Source: Bettongia penicillata ogilbyi (lineage: Eukaryota; Chordata; Mammalia; Diprotodontia; Potoroidae). Taken from it: a DNA stretch of 64,000 nt. The stretch spans positions 310,001 through 374,000 of the forward strand of contig JAJHZJ010000043.1 in the NCBI GenBank assembly GCA_023548195.1, read 5' to 3'. A program made the translations under genes and the position numbers. Shown here piece by piece: positions 33,071 through 46,122 of this stretch (positions within the stretch are counted from its first letter, which is position 1; each line of letters opens with the position of its first letter). The notes beneath the pieces were generated by a model, which did no database searches, was not told the DNA's origin, and was given only the letters and a program-made list of their open reading frames with translations.

Positions 33071-35190
33071 TAGTCTTTTCTCTAATTCTAATTCTACTGG
33101 CTCAAGACCTGATTCTGGAGAGTTCTCCACAGTGTTTGTTCACCACCAGCAATTAGCACCTCAGTTCCATTGATCCAATAAACATTAATCAACTTCTACA
33201 AAAGGCAGAGTTAAAACTAGAAGAGAAGTACAAACATCCCCTCCTTCCCCAAGACCGACACACACTCTCTCCTATACCATCTCATTCCCTGGGAATAGCG
33301 GACACATAACAAGTCAACTTCTGAATTTGACGTAATGATGGATGGGTTAATTCACATCTCTACTGCTGCCAGGTCAGACAGATGGCTCACCATCTGGTCT
33401 GTGACCAATGTCCACCTCCTGATCTTCTGAAGCTCACAAATCCACAGCCATCTCGAATATTGCTTCTCCTAAAAGAAAGAACAGATACAGTAAAGGCAAA
33501 AATATCAGCACTACATGTTCTCAGACCATATGGCGATAGCCTGGAGAAAGAGGAAGGCCTAAGTCCTCTCTCCACACTGAAGACTCAATCCTTGCCTCCT
33601 CATCTGACATGAGCAGACAGGAACGAGGAGAAGTCCTCTACTTGGATGGTCACTGCCTTTCAAAGGCATACCCCCTGAACACCTCCAGCCTCTCTTCACA
33701 AGATGAGCAGAATGGAGCTGTCACACAAAGCTTTCCCACTTTCTGTAGACAGGAGAGGGTCCTTCTGTTGCTCCAGAATCAGGCTCCCATCCCTTCTCCA
33801 TTGTGAGGGAGGACTCAGCAGCCCCTTAGGAGGTTACCTTTCTTTTAAAGGTAGCTTTTGATTTCCATCACTATTCTATTTTCTCTTCAGTTAAGGGGTC
33901 TCATATTTATGCATTCTAACTAATTATCAAGTCTCTCCAATAGTTTTTGAACACCAGAGTTTTCCTGCTTCATTTCTTAAAAACCAATCTGGGCCATGTG
34001 CCTTTGTTTGCTCCTTGGGTGTCAGCTTCCTCCAGCCCGAGTGCCTTTGATATATTTATGACCCTTGTGTCTACACCTGTAGTGGAAAACAGTCCTGCTT
34101 GTTCCTAAAAGGTGATCTAAATGTTGTGACCTAAATGCTGACGAGGTGATTTACCCAGTTTGGAGCACACAGGACAGCCTCCATCCCTGGCCACACCTTC
34201 ATTTCCTGAAGCTGAACCCTTGGAAGGGAAGAGGAGGGAATGAGTCATGGCTAAGTGGCTACTAAGTGACAGGCATTGTGCTCGGGACTTTACAAACATT
34301 TAACTTTGCGCACACCAACTCTGAATTTGTCCTCAGATGTCAGGCATCTGTCACTCCCAAGGGTGTCTGGGCCAGGAGTAACAGAACATACTCTTCCTTT
34401 TTCTCCATTTGTTAATGGTGATCACATACCAGCCTTTTGTGACCTTTGTTCTATCAGTCATTCATCTGCACAGAGAATGATTCTGTCCATCTTTCTACAA
34501 ATTTTTTATAAGTTTTGTCTTTGTATCTCTTGCTGATTCTTTATGCCACATGTGGCTCATGTAAAACGTTAAATCTAAGCCAGTGAGACTGACAGGATAT
34601 GTTCAGATGAATAAAATACTACTTTAGGTATCCATAGGAGACTGAAATGCTCACCTTTAGTTGGAGCAGAAGATAGGCCATGGCTGAGGACCCACTCCTC
34701 TACCCTTCTCTCTCCAAGAAAGTTATTGGGCTAGAATTATATGTATATACCTACTACACATGAGATTATTGTGACTTAGAGGCATGGTGCGCTTTTAGGG
34801 GTTTGGGACAAAAGCGACCCTTCCCCACTTCTCAAGGAGGAAAGTAGTCTTGTCCTAGAACTAGAGGGTGATAGATAGTTTACTCTCTCCAGCTTATCTC
34901 CCTCCCACCAAACACAAGATGATCATATCCATAATTGATCAAATAGATATACCAGAGCAAGTAGCAATTGGGGAAATTCTGCAGGATGGGGTATACTATA
35001 TGATGTACAAAACTAAAATCTCATCTTAACCAAGAAGGGAATGACCACACCAGAAAAGTCTCCAGGATCACAGAAATTGGAATCAGTGACCATGGTGAGA
35101 GACCAGTGGCTCTGAGGAAATCTCCCATCCACCATTCAAATGGATGCATTCCCTCTCCCTCTTTCTCTACTGAACCCCATTTCTTATCTC
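33071..35190. other. No gene seen
   Basis: About 2.1 kb with only short unsupported frames. A short 'aagtgacaggcattgtgctc' phrase at 34262 resembles common old repeats. Nothing else was recognised. Confidence 0.4.
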
Positions 35191-36090
35191 CTAAGTCTCT
35201 ACATACTTGCAGCATCACAGGACCAAAGGCTCTTCAGGACCTCACCCCCTCATACCTGCCCCTTGAGAGAAAAGTCAATGGACAGTGGGACTTCTTACAT
35301 CTGTTCTTGCTGTACAGCTTCCTGCCTAATTTTCAGCCTTTAGAGGGAAGAGAATCAGTGAGCCAAGGCTCCCCATGTGATCCTCGATGCCTCCCATCCT
35401 ACACCCCACTTGTATGAAGCCCGATCTCCATCCTCCTCTGAAAAGGGCACCCCCCCTCCTCCCAGTACCTCAGGCTCCCAGCTTACAAGTTATCGTGGGC
35501 TCCTCACTCTGTCTCACCACTCCACCACTCCCATCCAATATGGTGCCAAGGTCAGTTCATTCTACGTTTACAATGTCTCTCCACTATTCCCCCTTTTCAC
35601 CTCTGACTCTGACACCCTCTTGGTGCAGGCCCTCATCACCTCACACCTGGACTAGTATAATAGCTGTTGGGGGGTCTTCCTGCCTCAGTTTCTCTCCATT
35701 TCAATCATTCTCTAGCCACCAAAAAAGAGGTCTGGCCATGTCACCCACCTACTCAATAAACTCTTGTGCCTCCCTATCTCCTGCAGGATCAAAGCCCTTC
35801 AGAACCTATCCCCCTCTTGCCTTTCCAAGCTCCTTCAATCTTACTCCTCAACAGACAATCTTTGCTCCAGAGACACTGGCCTCCTGGTCATTCCATGAAC
35901 AAGACTCTCCATTCTTGGCTCTGGGCACCTGCTTTTGCTGCCCCCATACCTGGAATGCTCTCCCTCCTCATCTCTGGCTCCCTTTAAGTCCCCACTAAAA
36001 TTTTGTCTTTTCCAAGAAGCTTTTCCCAATCTGTCTTAATTCTTATCCCTCTTTTAATTATTTCTTATTTATTCTGTTTTTTCCCTTTAC
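35191..36090 (+). mobile_element. L2-type LINE, ORF2 C-terminus and 3' end
   Basis: Typical L2 order: 'gcaggccctcatcacctcac', 'aaagcccttcagaacctatc', 'ccagagacactggcctcctg', 'cctggaatgctctccctcct', 'ccaagaagcttttcccaatc'. The 203-codon frame at 35387-35998 is a by-product of its pyrimidine-rich sense strand. Confidence 0.75.
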
Positions 36091-36109
36091 TTTAACTTTA
36101 TAGAAAAGT

Positions 36110-36805
36110 TTGGGAGAGAAGAGGTATTAGACTGATTATCATACTGAAAATCTACAGAGCCATTGTTCTGACCTCATTGTTGTATGCCTGTGAAACATGG
36201 ACAGTCTACAAGTGCCATGCCAGTAAACTGAATCGCTTACATTTGAACTGTCTTAGGAAGATTCTGAGGATCACCTGACAGGATAAGGTACAAGACACTG
36301 GAATCCTTGCTTGAACTAAACTGCCAAGCAGTCAAACCATGCTTCAGAGAGTACAACTCCAATGGACTGCCCACATAGTTTGAATGTAAAATGTATGCTT
36401 GCCAAAAAGACTTTTATGGAGAACTCACTTGGGACAGGTGATCACATGGTGGTCAGAAAAGGTGATACAAGGACACTCTTAAGGTCTCTCTCAAGAACTT
36501 TGCAGTTGACTGTGCAACATGGGAGACACTGACAGAGGACCACTCAACATGGCATGCCCACATCAGAAAGGTTGCTGTCCTCTAAGAGCAAAGCAGAATT
36601 GAGACAGCACAAAGTAAATAAAGTTTGTGCAAATTTGGAGTATTCACCCCAAATATTCATCTGGATTATCTGTGCCCAAACCGTGGTAGAGCATTCTGAC
36701 CTTGTATTGGTCTCATCAGCCACAGTCAGACACACTGAAACTTGCCTTTATCATGGTGATGTCATTCTGGTCCTCTTCAAAAATGAAGGACAAAACTAAC
36801 CAACC
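36110..36805 (+). mobile_element. RTE-like LINE, 5'-truncated second copy
   Basis: Begins at LYACETWTVYKCHASKLNRL (about 36175) and continues LNCLRKILRIT. It ends with a zinc-finger remnant LCPNRGRAF, a stop, then IGLISHSQTH (36670-36735). One finger cysteine codon has become arginine. The 3' end 'gtcctcttcaaaaatgaagg' recurs in reverse complement at about 61570-61600. It covers the part deleted from the 30300-33070 copy. Confidence 0.75.
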
Positions 36806-37475
36806 ATTTATAATGTATGTCATTTGTTTGCATATATTTGCCTGTTGGCTCCTCCGTTAGATGGTGAATACTTTGAGGGCAGCACACATTTAGTACTGTG
36901 GGAGCAGAAGGAAAGGCATCTAAGTGGTGGCAGGGAGGCAACATCCAGAGGAAAATAGAGAAGAAAGGAAATGGAGGACGGATGAAGTGAACCACTACTC
37001 AAAATGGAGGATCTAGGAAGAGTCCGTCAATAAGAGAAGGTGTCTCTGGCTAACAGAATATTCCAGATGCTCTGAAGGAACTCCCATGATAAGAAGGCAG
37101 CTACAGCAGTTTGCAGAGCTCCAGAACTAGCCTCAAATCTTGAATTGGTTCTACTTTTTCCGTTGCCCTTTTCTTTCTTTTCCTCTCCCTACTTTGACTT
37201 TCCATCTCCTGAAAAGGCTGTCAGATCTTCCCTCCTCCATCCCAGCCCCCTTTGTTCCCCACTGAAGTGCTTGTTGTGTGTTCTTGACCCCAGCACCCTG
37301 AAGCATGAGGGGGCATCCACAGAGTCCCTTCTAGGAGGGAGGCTCACCCACACTGGAACACAAAGACCATTTGACTGCTGCAGAAATACAAGCATTTTAC
37401 GCTCAATGCAAGTCATTGCAAATTCCCCCTGTTCTCCATATTGGTAGAGATTTCTAACCTTATCTTTTTAATTAC
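36806..37475. other. No gene seen
   Basis: Non-repeat or unrecognised DNA; 36840-36900 has a faint MIR/L2-tail flavour ('gatggtgaatactttgaggg'). Confidence 0.4.
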
Positions 37476-38235
37476 TTATGGCTGTTTTCTCTTCATCCCT
37501 ATATGCCTGGCCCGGACTTTTACAACTCATTGATCTTTCACTAACAATGACAGCTTCAAATATCTTCTTTACTCTTCAGAATTCTCTATTCCCCCGTCAC
37601 CTTTCCCAGAACCAACCCCCTACTCATGTCAGCAGCTGGTCTCACCCACTCATCCATTCTATCAATTTGCTTCACCCTGCACATATTCCACCTGCCTTTT
37701 CTCACTTAGCTCTGTCTTGTCAGTTTCCTTCCTCCTTTCCTTCTTGTGTCATTTCTTCACAGCCTTGCTCACGAATCCTTCAATCCTGGTCTTTGTTAAT
37801 CCTTCTTGAGTCTCTTTTTCCTTCAGTCTTCTCTCAAGGAAGGTGGAAATACACTCCAGACCTGCAAACTGTCCTTCCAATCTTCTGAAATCTCTCCTCT
37901 CATCCCCAAATTCATTCTCCAGATCCAATCCAAACCATTCCAAATCCTTCTCCTTCTTATAAAGCTCAAATCCTTTTCTCCTCTTATTATCCTTCCCCCA
38001 CAAAAGCCAGATTTCTCCAAAGAGAATGGGTTGTTGTCTTATAACCTATTGGTACCAGCTCCCCTTTATCCGTGCCTCTCCTGTCATTTCTAACACAAAG
38101 GACGTTCTCCTTGGCAGACAACCCAAAAGCTGAAGGGAGAAGGAAAGGCTTTGCTTTCTCCCTATTGCCAGATGTCATGATCCCATTCACCTCCAAGCAG
38201 TGGGCCTTCATCCTCCCCTTTTGCCAATATAGTTG
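37476..38235 (+). mobile_element. Probable L2/CR1-group LINE fragment
   Basis: Long pyrimidine-rich sense strand with phrases like those of the L2/CR1-group element at 51500-52390 ('tctctcaaggaaggtggaaa', 'cctttatccgtgcctctcct'). It is highly decayed and its borders are uncertain. Confidence 0.4.
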
Positions 38236-38401
38236 GATTTTTTTTAAAACCTGATTTTATTTCTTTTAGATTAACTTGTAGCACGTGCTCTGGGATACTA
38301 TCCCAAGCCCTCATCCACATCAGAAAGTTGAGTCATTGGAACAAAATTAAAAAGGGGGAGTGTGTTTCCTCAAAGTGTATGGGTACCCCTGACTGGTTGA
38401 G

Positions 38402-38474
38402 AGTTTGTGTATGTGTTTGTGTGTGTGTGTATGTGTGTACACATGCAACACTTGCTACAGTTTGTGTGTGTATG

Positions 38475-38514
<40 letters not shown>

Positions 38515-38527
38515 CAATACTTGCTAC
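38402..38527. repeat. (TG)n and (CA)n microsatellites with duplicated flank
   Basis: A TG-rich run (38405-38440) and a CA run (38477-38512) are each followed by nearly the same sequence ('acacatgcaacacttgctac' and 'acacatgcaatacttgctac'). This is a local tandem duplication of about 69 bp. Confidence 0.85.
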
Positions 38528-39131
38528 CCTGGCCCCCATTGCCTGAAGACTAGGAATGTCATATTTTTCCTCTTTCCCTGGGTTCTTTGCTACCCCTAAG
38601 GAGGTGTGAGAATACCTAGGCTCTCTGGAAGTGGCAGTAGCCTCCACCGATGGTGTGACCACAAGTATAACAGGTTGCACACCCCAGCTCCATTTAACCA
38701 CTAATAGCTTGTACAGAAGAATGTTTCCTTCTAAAGGTATAATTTCAAATATGCAAACCTATTCTTCAATATGTAGGACTTAATCCTTCTACCCCATCCC
38801 CATTTATACCATCTCATATTGGGGGAAGGGGATCAGGTTCACAACTTAGTTCAGTCCCACATCCAAGAATCTCCCTTGGGCTTGAGTCCCTCCAACCTGG
38901 AATCCTTAGTCTTTGGTTTGGAGGAATCACCACCTGCACTGTAAACAAGAACAAATGACAAAGAATACATACCCCAGCCCCATCTTTGGGGTGAGGATAA
39001 AAGAGTGGGAAGGTATTATCTCCCATCCCAGTTTTGTTTGTGGAGCCTGCATTGCAAGGGAATTTTGTGTGATCTTCACCCTCAAGAGACCTTAGGAAAG
39101 AGACTGACTAACTCAGTTGGGTAGATTTAAA
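38528..39131. other. No gene seen
   Basis: Unremarkable DNA up to the L1 target site. Confidence 0.4.
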
Positions 39132-39147
39132 GAGGTAGTAAATCAAG
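39132..39147. repeat. Left target-site duplication of the L1
   Basis: 'gaggtagtaaatcaag' directly before the L1 5' leader. The partner at 46106-46122 is 'gatgtagccaatcaaag' (three mismatches and one indel). Confidence 0.65.
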
Positions 39148-40342
39148 GGGGAGCCAAGGTGGCAGGGTGAGAGCAAGTACTCACCTAAGCTCTAAGACAA
39201 ACTACTTCAGATATGTCTGAAAAGAGAATCTGAATAAATTTAGAGTGGTAGAATCCACTAAGAGACAGAGTGGCAGCTTTCCAGTCCAGGACACCCTGGA
39301 AGGTCAACAAGAACGATCTGTTGCATGGGGCTGGAAGAGCACAGAGTGAACAGTGCACAGGTTGTGCCAGCATGGACCCCACCATCAGAAAGCTGAGCAG
39401 GAACCACCTGGCAGTCTGAAGCAGTGAGGATTCTCAAACATATCAGTTCAGGACAGAAGCCCAGTGGAACTGAGTGAGAGAGAAGTACAGAAACTCAGGT
39501 AACAGAAACAACCATTCCTGAGACTATCAGCCAGCAAATTAAATGTCTGAAAGTCATCTCCTTGAACTTCTGGGAGTCAATGGTGGAGTGATCTGTAAAT
39601 TCTCACCTCCTCCCCTTGTTGACTTAGAAAAACCCAGAGAATATTTGCCCAGGAAAAACCCTGGAATAGTGGGATCAGTGGAAGGAACAAACAGTCTCTG
39701 AGCCCTTGAGGATGGAAAAATCACAAAGGGGAGTCCCTCTTGCTGTGGTTGAAGGGTACCAGTGCAGGACCAGAGTTGTCCCAGACAGCCACACTTCAGC
39801 AAATCAGGAAGAGATCCTGAGCCCCAAGGGGGTTGAACCCATAAGTGCCAACACTGGGACCCTAGGAGTGCCTCAGCATAGCCAGTGGAATCAAGAAGAC
39901 ACTAGCACACATGGGATTCATCAACTGCTGAGCCTACCTGTGCTTTACCTCAGGAGAAGAGACCTCCTGCAGCCAGACAACCCCTCCTCTACACCTCATG
40001 CAGCAAGCTCCAGGGTAACTACAGGGAAACTCAGAAAGACTTCACCTGACCACTTCTTTGGCACACTCAACCTCAGGTAAGCTGAAGCATTCTAACTTCT
40101 ACCTGAAACAAACAGAGACTACAATACCCAAGTTCTAAGCACAAAAACCATAGGACAGAGCCCCCCATACCCCAGAAGCAGAGATCCATCCACTTTAAAA
40201 ACCAGAAAAAAGGCAATCATCTTGAGAAGGAAGCAAACCAGAAAAGACTATAGAATCTTACTATGGGGACAAGGACTAAAACATGAATACCAAATAGGTC
40301 AGCCTTGAGACTGAACTCCCATGTGAAACCACAGAAGGGAAT

Positions 40343-41228
40343 ATGAGCTCATCCCAAGTCCAAAGAACATTCTTGGAAGAGCTCAGGAAGGATTTTAAAA
40401 GCCAAATTAGAGCGATAGAAGAAAAACTGGATAAGAATTTTAAAAATATGGAAAAAGAAATCAGGGAAGAATTTAAAAGCAAAAATAGACAAATGGAAAA
40501 GTACAAAACCTACCTGGAGAAAATAACTCCTTAAAAGGAACAATTGGACAAATGGAAAAGGAGATGCAAAAGTTAACTGAAGAAAACAATCTATTAAAAA
40601 TTAGAATTGGGCAAGAAGAAGTTAATGACATTAAGAAACAGTCAAACAGAACCTAAAGAATGAAAAAATACAAGAAAATGTAAAATATCACATTGGAAAA
40701 ACAACTGATCTGGAAAATTGACCCAGGAAAGAAAATCTAATAACTATTGGTCTAGTAGAAAGCCATGATGAAAAAAAAAAGCCTGGACAGTATCTTCCAA
40801 GAAATCATCAAGGAAAATAACTCTGAGGTCCTAGAACCAGAAGGCAAAATAGTTATCAAAAGAATCTACAAATCACCTCCTGAAAGAGATACCAAACTGA
40901 AAGTACCAAGGAATACTGTTGCACAATTCCAAAACTATCAAGTAAAGGACAAAATACTACAGGCAGCCAGAAAGGAACAATTCAAATATCAAGGAACTAC
41001 AGTCAGGTCCACATAGGGCCTTGCAGCTTCATGCTGAAAGATGGGAGGGACTGGAATATGATATTTCATAAGGCAAAGGAGCTGGGACTACAACGAAGGA
41101 ATAATTACCCAGCAAAACTGAGCATAATATTTCAGGCAAGGAGATGGACATTTAGTGAAATAAGGGATTTCCATACCTTCCTGATGAAAAGGCCAGAGCT
41201 CAGTAGAAAATTTGATCTTCAAATATAA
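40343..41228 (+). pseudogene. L1 ORF1 pseudogene
   Basis: Three open pieces in order: N-terminal and early coiled coil (40343-40534, EELRKDFKSQIRAIEEKLDK), middle (40765-41016, KRIYKSPPERDTKLK) and C-terminus (41031-41228, GRDWNMIFHKAKELGLQRR). Stops and frameshifts separate them. It would encode the RNA-binding chaperone of the retrotransposon if intact. Confidence 0.8.
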
Positions 41229-41507
41229 GTCTCAAGAGAGGCATAAAAAGGTATTTGGGGTGGGGGTGGGGGGGGGATTTGTTTTCAATATGGGCAAAGT
41301 GTTTCCATCCCTATAAGGGAAGATGATACTTGTTAACCTTGAAAATTGTATATTTATCATATTTAATGGGATATATGTAGATAGAGGGAATGGGTAAAAA
41401 TTGAACGATGTGATGGTAAAGAATGTTATTTAGGGTGCAAAGGGATTGTAAAGGGAGATGTGAAAAGGAGGAGACATAAAATGTAAATTATGTCATAGGA
41501 AGAGGCA

Positions 41508-41600
41508 CAAAAATATATATTATATATATTAATATATTATAATATTATATATAATTATATAATTAAAATGTAAATATATAATTATATAGAAATTATGTAT
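41508..41600. repeat. AT-rich (TA)n-like run
   Basis: Imperfect TA-rich stretch in the L1 spacer between ORF1 and ORF2. Confidence 0.85.
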
Positions 41601-41929
41601 ATTAATATATTAGTGGAAGGAAAGAAGGGAGGAAGATGAACACTGTTTGATTTTTACTCTCATATGATTTGGTTCAAGGAGGGAACAAAAAAATCAGTTA
41701 AGTATAGATATCTAACTAGCCCAATAGGCAGTAGGAGGGAAAAGAGGAAAGAAAAGGGCAGGGAGGCTAAAAGGGAGGGAAGAAGTAGTAAGGGAAAAGG
41801 GGAAATAAAGTAGCTAATAGAAGGAAGGAAAGACTGAGGTAGGCGGTGGTCAAAAATTAAAACTCTATTGTGAAGGGGCAAGGAGAAGTGAGAAGAACTA
41901 AAAACATAAGTGGGGGGGTTAATAGGATG

Positions 41930-44900
41930 GAGAGAAAGAAACAGATAGTAATCATAACTGTGAATGTGAATGGGATGGAGTCTCCCATAAAATGGAGGCT
42001 GATAACAGAATGAATTAAAAAACATAATCCAACAATATGTTGTTTACAAGAAGTATAACTGAAATAGGGGGATACATACAGAGTAAAGGCAAAAGGCTGG
42101 AGCAGAATATATAATATTTCAGCTGATGTAAAAAAAAAAAAAAGCAGGGGTAGTAATCCTAATCTCAGACAAAGCAAAAGCAGACATATCATCAAAAGAG
42201 ATAAGGAAGGAAACTATATCCTTTTAAAAGGCACCATAGACAATGAAGCAATATCATTACTAGACACATATGCTCCAAATGGAATAACATCCAAATTATT
42301 ACAGAAGTTAGGGGAGTTACAGTAAGAAATAGAGAGCAAAGCTATACTAGTTGGGGACCTCAACCTACCCGTCTCTGAACTTCATAAATCTAACCTAAAA
42401 GTAAACAAGAAAGAAGTGAAGGAGGTGAATAGAATTCTGGATAAGGTAGATATGATGGATCTCTGGAGAAAACTGAATGGGGATAGAAAGGAATATACTT
42501 TTTCTCAGTGGTACATGTCATATATGCAAAAATTGACCATGTACTAAGGCATAAAAACCTCACAATCCAGTGCAGAAAGGCAGAGATAGTCAATGCATCC
42601 TTCTCAGATCATAATGCAAGAAAAATTATGTGTAATCAAAGCCATGGAAAGACTGACCAAAAATTAATTGGAAAATAAATAATCTGAGCCTAAAGAATGA
42701 GTGAGTTAAGCAACAAATCATAGATTTGTTGAAACAATCAACTTCATTCAACAGAATAACAATGAGACAACCTACCAAAACTTATGGGACACTGCAAAAG
42801 TAGTTCTTAGGGGAAATTTTATATCATTAAATGCCTACATAAATACAATAGAGAAAGAGGAGATCAATGAATTGGGCATGCAGCTGAAAAAGCTAGAAAA
42901 AGAACAAATTGAATATCCCCAAGAAAATGCCAAATTAGAAATACTAAAACTCAAAGGAGAGAGTAATAAAATTGAAACTGAGAAAACTACTGGATGAATA
43001 AATAAAACTGAGAGTTGGTTTTATGAAAAAAATAATAAAATTGATAAACCTTTGGTTAATTTGATTTAAAAAAAAAGAAAGAAGAAAACCAAATTGTCAA
43101 TATCAAAAATGAAAAGGGTGAAATCACCTTCAATGTGGAGGAAATTAAAACAATAATTAGAAATTACTTTGCCCAACTGAATGCCCATAAATTTAACAAT
43201 CTAAGTGAGACAGGTGAATATTTTAAAAGTAATAAATTGCCCAGATTAACAGAAGAGAAATTTAAATATTTAAATAACCCTATCTCAGAAAAAAGAAATT
43301 GAACAAGCCATCAATAAACTTCCTATGAAAAAATCTCCAGGGCCAGATGGATTTACAAGTGAATTCTATCAAACATTAGGAGTTCATCAGGGTAGTGTCA
43401 GTGAATAAACATTTAAAGAGCAGTTAATTCCAATACTATATAGACTATTTGAGGAAACTAGTAAAGACCGAGTCCTACCAAATTCTTTTTGTGATACAAA
43501 TATGGTTCTGATACCTAAAGCAGGAAGAGCCAAAACAGAGAAAGAAAATTATAGACCAATTTATCTAATGAATATAGATGTAAAAATTATAAACAAAATA
43601 TTAGCAAAAAGAATACAGTAACTTATAAAAATAATACATTATGATCAGGTAAGTTTTATACAAGGAATGCCAAGTTGGTTCAATATTGGGAAAACTATCA
43701 GCATTATTGATCATATCAACAACAAAACTAACAGAAACCATATGATTATCTCAATAGATGCAGAAAAAGCTTTTGACAAAATACAACACCCATTCCTATT
43801 AAAAACAGTGGAGAACATCGGAATAAATGGAGCCTGCCATAAAATTGTAAGCAATATCTACCTAAAACCATCAGCAAACATGATACGTAATGCAAATAAG
43901 CTAGATGCATTTCCATTTAGGTCAAGGGTGAAACACGAATGGCCATTATCACCACCGTTATTCAATATGGTGCTAGGAAAAAACATTGAAGGAATTAGAA
44001 TAGCAAAGAGGAAACTAAGTTATCACTCTTTGCAGATGATATGATGATATATGCTAGAGAATCAAATAAACAACTACTTGGAATAATAAACAACTTTGGC
44101 AAAGTTTCAGGTTACAAAATAAACCCGCATAAATTATATGCATTTCTATATATTACTAACAAAGGTCACTGACAAAACATAGAAAGAGAAATCCCATTTA
44201 AAGCTGCGGTAGATACTAAAATATATCTGGGAGTCTACCTGCCAAAACAAACCTAGAGACTATATCAACACAGTTACAAAACACTTTTTGTACAAATACA
44301 GTCAGATCTAAGTGAAAAAACATCAGTTGCTCATGGGTAGGTTGAGCTAATATAATAAAAATGACAATTCTACCTAAATTAATTACCTATTCAGTGCCAT
44401 ACCAATCAAACTACTAGATAATTATTTTCTAGAGCTAGAAAAAATAATACCAAACTTCTTCTGGAAGAACAAAAGGTCTAGAATATCAAGGGAACTAATG
44501 AAAAGAAATGCTAAGGAAGGTGGCCTAGCCCTACCAGATCTCAAATTGCATTATAAAGCAGCAATCATCAAAACCACTTGACACTGGCTAAGAAATAGAT
44601 GGCTAGACCAATGGAATAGGTTAGGTACTCAAGACACAGCAGTCAATGAGTACAGCAATCTACTGTGTGATAAACCCAAGGACTCCAACTTCTGGGATAA
44701 GAACTCAGCATTTGACAAAAACTCCTGGGATAACAGTGTGACATAAACTGGTCATAGACAATGCTTGACACTGTACACAGGAATAAAGTCCAAATGAATA
44801 CATAACCTAGGCATAAAGATTGATACTATAAACAAATTAGGAGAGCAAGGAATAGTGAATTTTTCAGATTTATGGAGAAAGTTATAACCAAACAAGAGAC

Positions 44901-45750
44901 AGAAAACGTTATTATGAAGTACAAAATAGATAATTTTGATTACATTATATTGAAAAATTTTTGCACAAACAAACCCAATACAACCAAGATTAGGAGGGAA
45001 GTAGAAAACTGGAAAAGAATTTTTGCAACTAGATTCTGTGATAAAGACCTCATTTTTAAATATATGGAGAACTGAGTCAAATGAACAAGGATACAAGTCA
45101 TTCGTCAACTGGTAAATGGGCAAAGGAAATGAATAGGCAGTTTTCAGAGGAAGAAATTAAAGCTATCTATAGCCATATGAAAAAAATGCTTTAGATCACT
45201 ATTGACTAGGAGATTTGATTTTGCAAATCAAAATAACTCTGAGGTACCACATCACACCTATCAGATTGGTTAACATGACAAAACAGGAAGATGATAAAAA
45301 TTAGAGAAGATGTGGGTTAAATTGGAACATTTGCATTGTTGGTGGAAGAGTGAACTGATGCAACCTTTCTGGAGAGCAATTTAGAACTATGCCCAAAGCG
45401 CTACAAAAATGTGCATACCCTTTGACCCAGAAATATCACTTCTAGGACCATATTCCAAAGAGATCATAAAAATAGGAAAGTATCCCACATGTACAAAAAT
45501 ATTTATAGCAGCACTCTTTGTGGTGGTCAAGAAGTGGAAATTGAGGGGATGCCTATCAATTGGGGAATGGCTGAAAAATTTGTGGCATATGAATGTAATG
45601 GAATACTATTGTGGTATAAGAAACGATGAACAGGAAGACTTCAGAGAGGCCTGGAAGAACTTATATAAAGTGATGCTGAGTGAAAGGAGCAGAACCAGGA
45701 GAACTTTGTACACAGTAATAACCACAGTGTGCAAGGAATTTTTCTGGTAG
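41930..45750 (+). pseudogene. L1 ORF2 (endonuclease/reverse transcriptase) pseudogene
   Basis: ORF2 nicks target DNA and reverse-transcribes the L1 RNA. The endonuclease start ITVNVNGMESPIKWR is at about 41954. The reverse transcriptase follows, with SIDAEKAFDKIQHPF (about 43755) and the catalytic [10 protein letters not shown] (about 44025-44055). A C-terminal part with long open pieces lies at 44872-45075 and 45409-45750 (IGEWLKNLWHMNVMEYYCGI). Dozens of stops and several frameshifts make it non-functional. The longest surviving frame, 43667-44044, spans reverse-transcriptase palm motifs. Confidence 0.9.
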
Positions 45751-46105
45751 ACTTAGCCCTTCACAGCAATGCAGGGACCTAAAACATTCCCAAAGGCCTC
45801 TTGAGGAAAAATGCCATCCACATCCAGAGAAAGAACTATGAAACTGAATTGGAGAATGAAACATAATATTTTCTCCTGTGCTATATTTTGTTTTGGTTTG
45901 GTTTTTCTCATGATTTCTCCCATTCATTTTAATTCTTCTATGCAATATGACTGATGTGAAAATGTATTTAATAAGAATGTATGTATAGCACCCTTATGAG
46001 ATTGCACACTGTCTCAGGAAGAGAGTAGGGTGGGAGGAAGAGAAAATCTAAGACTTATGGAAGTGAGTGTAGAAAGTTGAAAAAAAATTAATAAAATTAA
46101 AAAAT

Positions 46106-46122
46106 GATGTAGCCAATCAAAG
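46106..46122. repeat. Right target-site duplication of the L1
   Basis: 'gatgtagccaatcaaag' directly after the L1 A-rich tail, partner of 39132-39147. Confidence 0.65.

Larger units (their letters stand above)
39148..46105 (+). mobile_element. Near-full-length L1 LINE, inactivated
   Basis: It starts with the L1 5' leader ('gggagccaaggtggcagggt'), then a 5' UTR of about 1.2 kb, ORF1 remains, an inter-ORF spacer with a TA-rich run, ORF2 remains, and a 3' UTR ending in 'aataaaattaaaaaa'. An imperfect target-site duplication flanks it, which fixes the insertion at about 6.96 kb. Both ORFs carry many stops and frameshifts, and the divergence of the duplication also points to age. Near 43380 there is an out-of-register stretch in the reverse transcriptase. 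It is the only copy here that keeps the whole ORF2. Confidence 0.9.

Noticed and set aside
35387..35998. 203-codon proline/serine-rich frame
   Set aside because: It lies within an L2 3' region in a frame unrelated to the element's protein; pyrimidine-rich sequence is poor in stop codons.
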